DNA of 64,000 nt from the NCBI GenBank assembly GCA_009617715.1, contig VTFK01000329.1:186001-250000 (forward strand), read 5' to 3'. Below are positions 45,199 to 61,138 of the stretch, piece by piece. The stretch is from Plectrocnemia conspersa (taxonomy: Eukaryota; Arthropoda; Insecta; Trichoptera; Polycentropodidae). Within the stretch, counting starts at the first letter, position 1. Each line of letters begins with the position of its first letter. The position numbers were made by a program, and so were the translations under genes. The notes beneath the pieces are model-generated. The model saw only the letters and a program-made list of their open reading frames with translations, made no database searches and was not told where the DNA came from.

Positions 45199-47582
45199 AA
45201 CACATTAAATAATGAAAGTGAAATAAAAAACCAATTAAAACAAAAAAATAACAAATCGCTAAAAGGCAAAGTAATATTCGGTAAAGAAACGCATGTTTGA
45301 ATTTTTTATTCTAGATTGGATCGCTATTACCTCATAATGAGTAAAATACTAATCGGAGCGACGATTACTATAGCTTACAAACTGATAGTAGAGACTGAAG
45401 TATATGTAAAAAACCTAACAAGACTGTTCAAGAATGCAAAGTTGCTTAACTTCCGAAGAAGTAGCTCATGATACTTATCAAAAGTCAGTTTAGACTACAT
45501 CAACCTGGATATTAGAATCAAGGGATTTTGGCACTACTTTTGAGAGGCAAGGATGAGGATGAAAACCGTGTTGTTAAGCAACTAGTGTTTGACGATATCG
45601 ATTGTGAATATATTTCTAAAAAATAGATTAAACGACTTAAAAAGTACTAAAGAAACAGTCAAAAATAATACACGCGCCTTAAGCCACAATTATTTAAAGG
45701 GCATTTAAAATAAGCACAGGAGCATTAGAGACAATTCAAGAAAACATATTTACATTGATTTATGCGGTGTAGCATAAATCAAATATATATTAAATATTTA
45801 CGAAACTTTGTACGTCTGATATAAATAATGATAATTAGATTAACTTATAAAGTATCCACACAACTTTATAATTGTTCCATCAGATAAGCAGAATTTCTTA
45901 AGTGCTTACTATTTATTTATGTTATTGTGTTTTAATAATATATTTTCATTTGCAAGAGAATAAAACGCAGCATGTAAGTTATCTATTTCGAGAGCACTCG
46001 AGACTTTTGAACAAAGTCAAAGAGAGTTGCACCAGACAGTTGGAAAGTCTGTTTATTCACTTATAAGAAAATGTATGGAATTTCTCCAGCGTCTGAAACA
46101 AAAACAAGGTTGAGATTGCACATTGTTTGTAATTAAATTTGTAATTGTAAACACGGTCACATTATTTATGAATACTACTAAGCGTTTTTGTTTAATAATT
46201 AATTTAAGATAATTGGATAAATATTAATATAGTGTATTAAAAATATTAGGCAGAAAATATCAATATTATATAAAAAAATATATCCTTTTTATTAGGATAT
46301 TTAATTCTATTTAGAATATATTTATTATTATAAAGCGTGATATGATTATTATTTAAAAATATAAAATAAATATCATAGCTGTGCTAGTGTAACCGGGCCT
46401 TAAGTGAGTTTAGTGCTTAAACTTAGCCTTCTTATCGTAAACGCTAGGATCCGTAAAGCATAATATGTGATATAATACGAGTTGATAGTAAATTTTCACG
46501 TTGTTTACTGCAAGCAGTTAATTTGGAAAATATTAACGGTGTTAAGCCGCGTATTTCGTTTTAATGTTCTTAATCAGCGCGGAACGATAATTTATGATAA
46601 TGTTATCGGATTGTAGACTTCCACTATACTTTCTAGGCACATTCAAGTTCGTGACCCTCCCTAGACCGGTGCACGGGAAAGAAAATTCCCTTTTTTGCCC
46701 TTTGGCACGCGAAAGGAAACCATTATGGCTCGCAACGGCAAAATTACCGGGAAAACTCTGGCTGTGTACACGCCTTAGTGCTTAGATTAATCACCGCAAA
46801 GTACAGGGTGGTTCGAAAGGGATTGATATGCAATGTTGCACATAATGCACACGATGGCTATGTGCGGTATAAATTACGTTCATGAAATATGAAACATATA
46901 TACATATTTAATAACAAACTGTTTCAATCTGCGTCTTCCGAACGTTTATTACCAATTACTTACAGTATAAAGCCAATAAATTTTATTATCGTTTAGAGCA
47001 GGAGTCGGAAAACTTTTTAGTAAAGAGTCGGATCAGCAATATTTCATAAAATTTACAATTATGAATTTTGCCATTCATCACAGATGCCTCGAAATACTTG
47101 TCTCTTGTAATAAACTTGACTTATGAAAATAATGTATTAATTGCTTTTTTGAGATAACATTTCATCAAACTGGGATTTAAAATTCGTCACTCTCTATCGA
47201 CAAAATTTATTACATATAATTGTCATATGTTAATGCTAACCTCATATTATGATTTTATGTACCTTATCATTGAAAATGTCTTTTCAAATAGGTGCTGGTA
47301 AATACATATATAAATCCTCTAATATAGGATCTACATATATTGACCAAATTCGTTACTTAAACGGCACATTTGGAGACTTATGTTATTGTTATTGAAATAA
47401 GCCTTTTAGCATGCAATAATTTTCCAAATTAAAATAAAGTAAAAGTTTTTCAATTGTACTGTCTGTTTTTTTTCCAAAAAACTAAAATGTATTCTGCACT
47501 TGTATCAAGGTTTTAAAAAAGCGCTGTTAAAACGCTGAGTTATTGCTCAGAATATATATAAAATGTTTGAGAAAATTTTATT
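45199..47582. other. Gene desert
   Basis: No gene was recognised. A frame near 45,530-45,630 (LRGKDEDENRVVKQLVFDD) is faintly like a retrotransposon ORF1. 46,540-46,800 is a GC-richer island. CAGGAGTCGGAAAACTTTTT (46,989-47,008) resembles a hAT terminus without a partner. Confidence 0.45.
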
Positions 47583-47598
47583 TTTTAGATTAAATTAA

Positions 47599-47642
47599 GA
47601 CCATCGTGGCCTAACAGGTTACCCCAATGCGCCACGATGGTC
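47599..47642. repeat. 3'-terminal hairpin of non-LTR copy 5
   Basis: The arms GACCATCGTGGC and GCCACGATGGTC form a perfect 12-bp pairing around a 20-nt loop. Confidence 0.85.
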
Positions 47643-47990
47643 GAAAACAAATTTTAAATTTATAAAACATAAAAAAACGTATATATACATAAATAGAACA
47701 ATATTTAAAAATAATAAACATAAAAAAAATATAAAATATCAAAATTAACTGATACAAACTGAATCAGATCATTGTAGCTAACATTAAACAGGTCAATATG
47801 TAATGCCAGCGTATTAGGGAGCCGGATGGCCATAGCTATAAGCGAGTCGGCAAATGCAGATGTCATAGCCCTAACGGCCATCAAAAGAAGTCGCGATTGT
47901 AATTCTCGAAAATGTTCCGGAACCCAAAACTGGAATTCTTCGAGAATAGCTGGATTGTCGACAGCACCTTTTAGTAATTTGAAAAAATGC

Positions 47991-48947
47991 TTAGCAACGC
48001 AGCTTTCTGCGAGAACTCAGCGAATCATATCCTAACACTCCTAAAAGAAAGGCGCTGGGATATATGTACGGATAATAACCAAATGTCCTTTTGTAAAGGT
48101 ATCTTAAATACCTTTTTTGAATTTTTTCCACTAAAGGGGAATATTTGGCTATTCGGGGATTCCAACTTATAGATCCTGATTCAAGAATGATACGAACTAA
48201 GGTGTCATAGAGGATGCGAATAACTGACGGATCGTCAAAGTGAATGACATTCCTCATAACAAAGCCGAGCATCTTGGAAGATTTATCACAGAGGTCGTGT
48301 ATGTGTAGAGAGAACCTCCATTTGTTCTCGAAAGTGATTCTGAGATCTTTAGTGGAAGTTTCTCTATTCAAAATGTTACCAACGAGATGGTAGAAAGAAG
48401 CTAATGGCGAATGAGATCGAGAAAAGTACACAGTATGGCACTTTCCGACACTAAAGGGCAGACGGTTAACGGAAACCCATCTCCATAAAGAGTCTAAGTC
48501 ACTTTGTAGAGAGAAGGAGTCCACAACAGATCGAATGCATTTATATAATTTTAAATCATCTGCGTACAGACGAAAACTTGAACTTGCAATTGCTGTATTG
48601 ATGTCATTAATAAATAACACAAAAAGCAGAGGGCCCAGATTGGATCCTTGAGGAACCCTCGAAGGGGTAAAATATTCTTTCGACAATCGTCCACCATAGG
48701 TTAAAAACTGTCTACGATTGCTTAAATAACTCGAAAATAACCGAGTTAAATTATCCGAGCAACCGAGGTTCGACAATTTTTTTAATAATAACCTATGACA
48801 AACTTTGGCAAAGGCTTTCTCAAAATCTGTATACACGACGTCTACTTGAATTCCCGCATCGGGAGAAGTTGTAACCGTTTTGGTGAACGACAGAAGGTTA
48901 AGAACAGTGGAAGGGGCAGGACGAAGCCCTTGCTGTTGGTCTAACAA
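47991..48947 (-). pseudogene. Reverse-transcriptase domain of copy 5
   Basis: This 318-codon frame has, in order, GIQVDVVYTDFEKAF (motif A Asp), RVPQGSNLGPLLFVLFINDI (motif B), LYADDLKLYK (motif C) and SSFYHLVGN-like thumb sequence. It ends LSSRRKLRC, short of the family C-terminus because of a frameshift near 48,000 that hides the VAKHFFKLLK segment. No endonuclease is attached. Confidence 0.85.
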
Positions 48948-49310
48948 AACTTGCCTTAAGTGATTTTAGAGATATTTATGAATAATTGTTTTAAATAATT
49001 TAGCAGGAGCTGACAACACTGCGACTGGTCTATAATTATTTTTATATAATTTGTCACCCTTTTTTATGAATAGGGGTGACTTTTTGTGCATTTCCATAGA
49101 TCAGAAAATTATGATGTCTTGAGAATCAGATCATAAATACATTTTAGAGAAGCAGCGAGACTGACTTCACAACCCTTCAAATAAAATCTGGAATAAAACC
49201 AGGTCCAGAAGAACGCACTGTCTTAAATTTTTTAAATCCGTATTTAAGATCTGAGTGCTTAGTTTCTTTGATGGTCAGTACTAAGGACCAAGAACATTAA
49301 GAAGTAAGCA

Positions 49311-52300
49311 ACTGAGCAGAAGGCGAAAAATATTAATAGAGATTTCATTGTAATTTTAGGTTGAATTTGGTAAAAAATCTCATGATATTTACAGCAAAGG
49401 CTTGTAGAATTTGATACTATAAGCTACGGTGTTTTTTGTTGACAAAAATTTTAATCGTTCCTCCAATTTTAAAAAATCTCAAGAACACACAACTGACTGA
49501 GCCATCAAACTGCTGTATGGTCAAGATATTCGACTTCCATATCGGAAAAAGTCACGGAACTGACGATGGTTAAGTTTACAGCTTTCACAAGTTGTTCAGT
49601 AACACATGATAGATTAGATCACTGCTAGTGAAAAATACAATGAATAATCAGAGGCTATGAGCACTTTGTATTTTCATAAGACACATATTTCTTAAGCTGT
49701 TTTTTTTTTATATATTCTTAACGCCATCGGATGTGGCATATTTTAGTCAATTTTACTTAAAATTGTGCATTGATAGCTAAACTTCATTAAAAATTTTTTT
49801 TTCTTTAGTTCTTTCATGTAAATAAATTTTTCAGTTAACTCTGTGGGAAATCCTTTCTTAAAACTCGCGTTAAAATCTGTGATTAAAAATGATTATTCAT
49901 TAATAAGGATAAACTAATGGGATCATACAAAGAAAAAAATGAGTTTTCCATTAATAACACGCAAGGATTCTCCGGTGCATTGAATCAATATTTCATTGTT
50001 ACAAAACGGTCACGGGAAACAATATATCAGCAGAAGACAAAAAGCACTGTAAAGTGACAACATTCCCGTCCATAAAATAAATGTCACTTTCTAAAGGCGT
50101 ATACATATTTTGTTATTCTTAGAAGCGATTCTCATAAGTTTTCATTTGCGTCTTACTGGCTGCAAAGTCACACTTTTTAGGGTTCGAATCCCTTAAACCT
50201 CAAATAAAGAACTGACTTTTTGAATAAACAGCAGCAACTAAGCAGGAACTGTAAAGCTTCTTATGATACTAAGTAAAAAATAAACTTGATAATTGGGTAT
50301 GGAACGTACTAAATAAATTACTACTAGCTAGATGCTTTTATGGCTAAATACAATTAAACCTCCAAGCATTTCGTAAATCGAAAATTATTCCAGAAAAAAT
50401 AAAGCGAATCTTTAGTTCAGAATTATATATTAAAATTTGTTAAATTATATTAAGACCATTACAACTGAAAGTTATTGTCAATAAATGCACTAAGAACTGC
50501 GACGCCTGTTTCATAAACCGAGCAATAAAGAATGTCTTATTTTCATGTATCAATTGGATAATCATCTACCATAAATATCATAGATATTTTGTTAACAGAT
50601 TATCACTTTTTTAACCATTAAGACAACATATTTCAAGGTAATGTGCTTAAAAATTAAGCTGATGCTGAAAGTGTAATTTGTGATATTAATAACCCGAGTA
50701 CTTTAAAAGTTTTCAGTATCAGAATAAATAAAATAGTAATAAATTAACATAAAAAACTTTACAATATACAACGACAATGACGATATTGATTTAGTCAAGC
50801 ATTGAACATATTTAGTTTATATTAATAAATAAATCGATTAAGTTAGGCGGTATTTAAATGTAATGAAATTCTGAGAAATATACGCAAATCTCAAAATCCA
50901 TTATATTACAAGGAAGATGGGCAAGGACTCTAAAAGAAATCCTTTTTCTTTTCGCGAAAGCTAACGATCGAACCCACCGGAAGCGGTTCTGTGTTGCGGA
51001 AAAATTATATCCGGTTAGGTTTGATCAATATTGTGTTAAATAATTTTACAAAGAAAAGGTATTTATATATTTATTAAGATAAAAGTACGCAACCTTGAAG
51101 GGAAAAAACTCTTTCCAAATTTATTCATAACTTCGCTTACTAAGTTTTTTTCATCTTAAAGGCAATTTTACTAATTTTTGGCTATTCTATTAAATTTAAT
51201 GCTTTATTAGAAATAACCACACACGCCGTATTAGACAGACCTCGCTTTTTTAGATTAAAATCTTTTTAGATCAATGAAGCATGATTTGAAATAATAATTC
51301 GCCTTGTTTTCGGTATTACATATAATTAGTCACAATGTGATTGTGGTTTTTAAGAGAGCAATGACTTTTATATGAATTATTTTCATAGGAATCCAAAACA
51401 CATGTGATGACAGAAGCAAATAATTCAAATGAAAGCTAGAGATGTAAAACAAAAATATTTTTAATTAAAAATATTTACAATGTACGAAAACAATTAAAAG
51501 TACATTATAATAAAAATATTACTTTATAAAAAAATAATTATAAAAGTAAAAATAAAATAAAAAGTGCTTAAAAATCGAATATAAAAATATACTGAGGTAA
51601 TTGAAAAAAAATGATGTTCGATAAAAGCTCAATATTAAAATATATTTATAATAAGTTTATGATTCGCTTGATTGATCTCAATTCATTCATTTAATTTCTC
51701 AACTTTATTCAGAAAATGTAAATAGAAAACTTTACACAGCGATTTTGCCCAATTTGATATAAATTTATAATGTTATATTACAAAACTCACCTTTCGACCT
51801 TTGGCTATATTTCGGTTGAAATTTAACATACGGCGCAATATTTTCAATAAAAAAGAATCAATATCCTGTTGAAATCAAAGGCAAAGACGCCTCCACACGT
51901 ACCGCAAATAATCCATTAATAATAAAATTATCGTCGGAAAAAAGATGAATTGAAACGCTTCGGGCCGTAAATTAACTTTCAATACCTTCGAATGCGAATT
52001 GAAAGATAAATTGAACGATAACGAAACAAAACGCTTGCACGCACCCCCATACACAAAACAATTTATACCCCATCAGTATCTCGGCCCTTTAATTAATGGA
52101 GATATTGTTGCGGCCTTTAGAATCGAACGAATGCTTCATGCAACGTTGATTACGAAAGCTTTCCGTAGGACGGTCTCTTGGAAAAGGAAATGGCATCTGA
52201 TTATACAAATCAGAAAAATATATACCTTTTTTTAACAAAGATATCTATAAATTTAATATATATCTAATCTTCTGAATTTAATTTTGCTTTTATAAAAATA

Positions 52301-52619
52301 TTGTTTCAATAGAGTAATACAAAATAAGTTAATAAATTTGTATAAAAACAATATAATAATCTTATCATGTAAAATTATAATTAAATTTTTGCTACAAATA
52401 AACAATAAAATAATTTAAGTATACAATATGACTTTGTCAAAACAGTCCAAAAAATTTTTTCATCATTATTTTTTACCAATCTTAACACAAAAGTAATTAT
52501 TATATAAATACAATAATATTATGTAATAAAAACTTAAATTAATATGCGTATAATATACTTTTTTATTAATATGCGCAAAAAAAGAGAACAAAAATTATTA
52601 AAAATAAAAATTTAATTAT
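49311..52619. other. Gene desert
   Basis: No gene was recognised. A tRNA B-box-like GGGTTCGAATCCC at 50,171-50,183 has no matching A box. 50,940-51,020 and 51,790-52,215 are GC-richer islands; the latter holds the frame 51,999-52,235, which has no recognised motif. Confidence 0.5.
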
Positions 52620-53510
52620 ACGAACTGGACCAGCTCCTCGTAGTTGATATTAAATAGTTTAATGTATAATACAATGCTAGCGTATTAAAAAGTTGGATGT
52701 TAATAGCCATAAACGATTCAGCCAATACGGACTTTAACGGACAGAATCATAAGATTCCCTATCGAGCTCGACGGTTTATCGTTACATTCTAATTAGAATC
52801 CACTACTATTTGCCTCTCAGCCATACACCGTGGGGGTGTTACCCTGCGCTTCTAAAGAAATATTCACCATTTTATTTTTATTATATAATAATGCTCTTTT
52901 CTAATAGTAGGAACACATTTAATAATGTCTATAATAATTATATTTATTTAAAAAATCTTTGAAATTCAGCTCAAAATTAAAAAAAAATCAGATACATAAG
53001 TAGCAAATTTATGGAATAAAGTTAATGGTATTGTAGGTTTTTCAAATTTATTCATTTAACAATCCAAAACTGATGCTAATCCCCTAGAAATAGAAGTGGG
53101 AGGGGTGTCGCACGCAACGAAGAAAGAGATAGAGCATGCTATTTCGTGTAACGGTACTTCGTCCAGACGACATGGGAATCTTATGAAGCTAACGGACAAC
53201 AATAGAGGATGTGATCGTGATTATTGAAGACTTTTCGAAATCCAAACGTCGAATAACTCGAGAATAAGCTGATTGTCGATAGCACCCTTTACAAGTTTCT
53301 GCGAGAACTCAACGAATCGTATCCCAACACTCCTAAATAAAGACGCTTTGATATAACCGATAAATATCCCCATGAACAGGTATCCCAAGAACTATTTATT
53401 TGGTTATTCGGGGATTCCAAATTATAGATTCAGATTCAAGAATGTTGCGAATTAAAATCTCCTAAAATACATAAATAAATTAGTTCTTTATCAACAAAGC
53501 CGAACAGTAT
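52620..53510 (-). mobile_element. Non-LTR retrotransposon copy 6, decayed and interrupted
   Basis: The 3' part (CGAACTGGACCAGCTCCTCG) starts at about 52,620 and the coding remnant resumes after 53,198. The copy is split by the MITE at 52,743-53,189. Short matches to copies 1 and 5 continue to about 53,510. The terminal hairpin is absent. Confidence 0.65.
52743..53189. mobile_element. Short TIR element (MITE), copy B, nested in a retrotransposon
   Basis: The target duplication TAACGGAC is exact at 52,735-52,742 and 53,190-53,197. The ends are AGAATCATAAGATTCCC and the inverted GGGAATCTTATGAAGC. The 8-bp duplication fits hAT. The interior matches 13,096-13,580 in reverse. Confidence 0.85.
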
Positions 53511-54220
53511 AAAAGAATTAAAAAAAAAAATAATTCATCAAATTAATTCTTTAAGCAAATAGTTGGTAGTAAAACATGCATCTTTCCATTGTTGCCAGAT
53601 TTATGCAGCCTAGAAATAATTTAAGTAAAGAATAAAAAATATATAAAGTAGAAAGAAAAATTTCAATTCCATATTAAATTATCCAGATTGATAAAGTAAT
53701 TCGGAAAAAGGCAAATAGTTTATTTTCTATTCTACCGATTGTGTATAAGCCGAAACTCTTTGTAAAAAAACAAATCATAAAAATTTCTAGTCTATATTTT
53801 ACTTAGAATAATACGAGATTAAAACAGAACGACTCATTAAAAGTTTAGAAGTGCAGTCACCTACACTTCAATTATCAAATTTGGTACAGCCAAGTAGTTA
53901 TCAATAGTTTTACTTGATAATTGAAGACTAAGACCAAAGTGAACATTTGAATGATATATAAATGGACTACTGCTATTTTATATAAACTAATTTGGTCACA
54001 TTTTCATCTTGGATGAGGACATTTGTGCTGTGTAATTATATTTAATACATGGATAAATAGTAGTTTTATTCCAAAGAAATATTATAGTCAGTGACCAATG
54101 CTCGAAAGATCTGGGTTCGAATTTATTATGAACCTTTGTGTTTTTTTCATTTTCTATCGTGTCTGAAAAAGCAAAATTAGTAGTCATTATATCATAGTAA
54201 TAACTAACTTATTACGGATA
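53511..54220. other. AT-rich DNA
   Basis: Nothing was recognised before the structured cluster that starts at 54,221. Confidence 0.5.
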
Positions 54221-54264
54221 ATTCGTGATTATCCGTAACTGAAAAGTTACGGATAATCACGAAT
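54221..54264. repeat. Perfect 20-bp hairpin with GAAA loop
   Basis: The arms ATTCGTGATTATCCGTAACT and its exact complement surround the loop GAAA. The outer word ATTCGTGAT also starts the motif at 54,357, so the hairpin may derive from the same repeat. Confidence 0.85.
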
Positions 54265-54294
54265 TTAGTGATCATGGCTGGAAAATCGCAGTCG

Positions 54295-54305
<11 letters not shown>
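54264..54305 (+). ncRNA. Hammerhead-ribozyme-like motif 1 (swapped C3/G8)
   Basis: GTGATCA (54,268-54,274), then T, stem II GGCTG/CAGTC (54,276-54,280 with 54,289-54,293), loop GAAAATCG, then GAAA and A/T sequence running into a TA microsatellite. It has the order of a hammerhead core, with G and C exchanged at positions 3 and 8. Stem I is weak here. Inferred, not tested. Confidence 0.4.

Positions 54306-54347
<42 letters not shown>
54298..54347. repeat. TA microsatellite 1
   Basis: About 25 TA units directly following motif 1. Confidence 0.95.
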
Positions 54348-54349
<2 letters not shown>

Positions 54350-54356
54350 GCAAGCA

Positions 54357-54398
54357 ATTCGTGATCATGGCCGGAAAATCACGGCCGAAATATAGAAT
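54357..54398 (+). ncRNA. Hammerhead-ribozyme-like motif 2 (swapped C3/G8, complete stems)
   Basis: Stem I ATTC (54,357-54,360) pairs with GAAT (54,395-54,398). The core is GTGATCA (54,361-54,367), T, stem II GGCCG/CGGCC (54,369-54,373 with 54,382-54,386), loop GAAAATCA. GAAATATA (54,387-54,394) then gives a two-base-pair self-complementary stem III (AT/AT) and an A at the cleavage position. This is the architecture of the minimal hammerheads described in Penelope-like elements, with the core pair reversed. Confidence 0.5.
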
Positions 54399-54437
54399 AC
54401 AAGTAAGCATAAATCGCGATGAATCCAGAGATTTAAA

Positions 54438-54531
<94 letters not shown>
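54438..54531. repeat. TA microsatellite 2
   Basis: An interrupted then continuous TA array just before the inverted repeat. Confidence 0.95.
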
Positions 54532-54533
<2 letters not shown>

Positions 54534-54683
54534 TTAATATTTCTAGGAGTCGGATTACTCCGCGTACTTTTGATTCCGCGTGGAATCATGGTCCCTACGT
54601 TTCGGCCAGATTCGCCCGGCCATCCTCAGGAACACGGAATCAAAAAAGTACGCGGAGTAATCCGACTCCTAGAAATATTAACC
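54532..54683. repeat. Long inverted repeat (47/49-bp arms) around a hammerhead-like core
   Basis: The left arm 54,532-54,578 and right arm 54,635-54,683 are complementary except for a 2-nt length difference in a T/A run. The 56-bp spacer carries the minus-strand motif listed separately. It is flanked by TA arrays on both sides. Confidence 0.85.
54590..54630 (-). ncRNA. Hammerhead-like motif 3 (Penelope type)
   Basis: Read on the minus strand: CTGAGGA (54,629-54,623), T, GGCC...GGCC as stem II (54,621-54,618 with 54,607-54,604), then GAAACGTA (54,603-54,596). ACGT gives the short self-complementary stem III and A is at the cleavage position. Stem I forms only with G-U pairs. Confidence 0.45.
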
Positions 54684-54712
54684 AAATATTTCTCCGCGAA
54701 AACGCATTCAAC

Positions 54713-54715
<3 letters not shown>

Positions 54716-54758
<43 letters not shown>

Positions 54759-54759
54759 A
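54716..54759. repeat. TA microsatellite 3
   Basis: A TA-rich array between the inverted repeat and the next repeat family. Confidence 0.9.
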
Positions 54760-54842
54760 ATTGTATTTACGTGTTTTCTCGCGTTATCTTTTTTTTTTGG
54801 ATGTCTCTCAATATTTCGCCGAAGATTTTCTCAGCATCATAA
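54760..54842 (-). repeat. Penelope-like/retrozyme-like repeat, copy A (inverted)
   Basis: Reverse complement of the end of copies B and C: ATTGTATTTACGTGTTTTCT at its start and GCTGAGAAAATCTTCGGC with GAAATATT on the minus strand. The CTGATGA core is damaged. It faces copy B and forms an inverted pair with it. Confidence 0.7.
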
Positions 54843-54848
54843 GTATAA

Positions 54849-55008
54849 AAAAGTGCGAATTAAAAATCCGGATCTGTGCGATGTAAAAAAAAGTGTACTC
54901 TATAAAAATAATGTAAAAAACCTCCTGATGATGCTAAGAAAATCTTAGGCGAAATATTGCGAGACATCCAAAAAAAAAAAATAATGCGAGAAAACACGTA
55001 AATACAAT
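54849..55008 (+). repeat. Penelope-like/retrozyme-like repeat, copy B
   Basis: It contains ATCCGGATCTGTGCGATG and a hammerhead-like core: CTGATGA (54,925-54,931), GCTAAG...CTTAGGC, GAAATATT (54,951-54,958). It ends AAACACGTAAATACAAT. Copy C is a direct repeat 372 bp downstream. Confidence 0.7.
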
Positions 55009-55220
55009 TTTTTTTTAAATTTAAAACCGCATAAAAAAAATATAAACAATTTAATAATAATATCAAAAACGTGCTGTATATCGGATTAAACGATTGAACA
55101 TTTGTGACAATAATACAATTGCATCGATCAAATTAAAAATTTTTCAGTATGCTCCTATCCGTGGAGCAGTGAAGGTAATAACATTCAAACTTTAGTGTTT
55201 TTAACATTAAAAACCAATTA

Positions 55221-55380
55221 AAAAAGTGCGAAAAAAAATCCGGATCTGCGCGATGTAAAAAAAAGTGAACTCTATAAAAATAATGTGAAAAACGTCCTGA
55301 TGATGCTGAGAAAATCTTCGGCGAAATATTGAGAGACATCAAAAAAAAAAAGATAACGCGAGAAAACACGTAAATACAAT
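55221..55380 (+). repeat. Penelope-like/retrozyme-like repeat, copy C
   Basis: A direct copy of B with the core CTGATGA (55,297-55,303), stem II GCTGA/TCGGC and GAAATATT (55,323-55,330). It is followed closely by the fourth TA array. No reverse transcriptase was found nearby. Confidence 0.7.
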
Positions 55381-55396
55381 TTTTTTTTGAAAATAT

Positions 55397-60349
<4,953 letters not shown>

Positions 60350-60372
60350 AGGGACCCGACAAACACACGCCA

Positions 60373-60782
60373 GACAATCCCGCGCAATACAACCCCGACA
60401 TTGTCGCCACGACAAAGCCGCGCGATTGAATAATTAATTTAAATTAAAGACTGCAGGCATTAATGCATTTATATAATAATATGGATAAGTTTAAGTATTT
60501 AAGAAGATTAGCACATAATTTAGAAATTTAAACAGATAATTTAGGAGTGATTATTATCTAATAATATTATGCTTAAATATATCCTACTTATTAATTTTAA
60601 TGTTTTTTGTTTTATAAATATTGTCTTAATCATTCTCTTTCATAAATGTCCTTATTTTTTATGAATTTTTATTTGTTTCATTTTAATATTGTAATACTAA
60701 TAAATAAATATACTTATTTTTATTGCGCGGGATTGTCTAGCGCGGCTTTGTCGGCGCGGGATTGTCCTGCGCGGCTTTGTCG
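60373..60782. repeat. GC-rich inverted and tandem modules, probable MITE
   Basis: The left side has GACAATCCCGCGC (60,373-60,385) and GACAAAGCCGCGC (60,411-60,423). The right side has the reverse complements as a 29-bp unit repeated twice (60,725-60,782: GCGCGGGATTGTC then GCGCGGCTTTGTCG). They enclose about 300 bp of AT-rich DNA. Outer termini are not defined. Confidence 0.65.
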
Positions 60783-61138
60783 AGGTGCCACATTTTTGTG
60801 AGTTTAATAATGACACATAACAGCTAAATATATTTTCATTCCCTCTTACAGAGGTTTCCAATCTGAGGTCTCCGAATTATTTAAAAGGGGACGCAAATAA
60901 TTTAACCATTAATTTTATTCCTAATATTTTCAAAACATATACGGATATGTTTTGCCTTGTTACAAGATAAAATCCAATTAAAATGTTGATCAAGATCGTG
61001 GTAATAGAACCAAAAATTAAAATCCTCAAAGCAATAAAATATGATGTATTATATTTATTATTAGGATTGACATGTATTATGTTAAATTGTTTAGAAAAAA
61101 AAAAGTATTTGCTTTATACGAAAGATTTGCCTAAAATA

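Larger units (their letters stand above)
47583..49310 (-). mobile_element. Non-LTR retrotransposon copy 5, longest
   Basis: It has the hairpin (47,599-47,642) and tail at the 3' end. The RT frame is 47,991-48,947, with upstream fingers at about 48,960-49,260 reading PIHKKGDKLYKNNYRPVAVL and APAKLFKTIIHKYL after a frameshift, and further degraded coding up to about 49,300 or beyond. The motif order and YADD box place it in the Jockey/CR1 group. The 5' limit is uncertain because the sequence decays gradually. Confidence 0.85.

Noticed and set aside
45530..45630. Retrotransposon ORF1-like phrase LRGKDEDENRVVKQLVFDD
   Set aside because: The similarity is faint, the frame is short and no neighbouring zinc knuckles are seen.
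46989..47030. Second hAT-like terminus CAGGAGTCGG
   Set aside because: No inverted partner was found within several kb.
50171..50183. tRNA gene suggested by GGGTTCGAATCCC
   Set aside because: There is no A box or cloverleaf upstream; a B-box-like word alone is not enough.
54221..54264. Perfect hairpin as a microRNA precursor or transcription terminator
   Set aside because: It is shorter than a miRNA hairpin and lies in a repeat cluster; a bacterial-type terminator makes no sense in this genome.
54365..54842. Open frames with long Tyr-Ile repeats
   Set aside because: They are translations of TA microsatellites.
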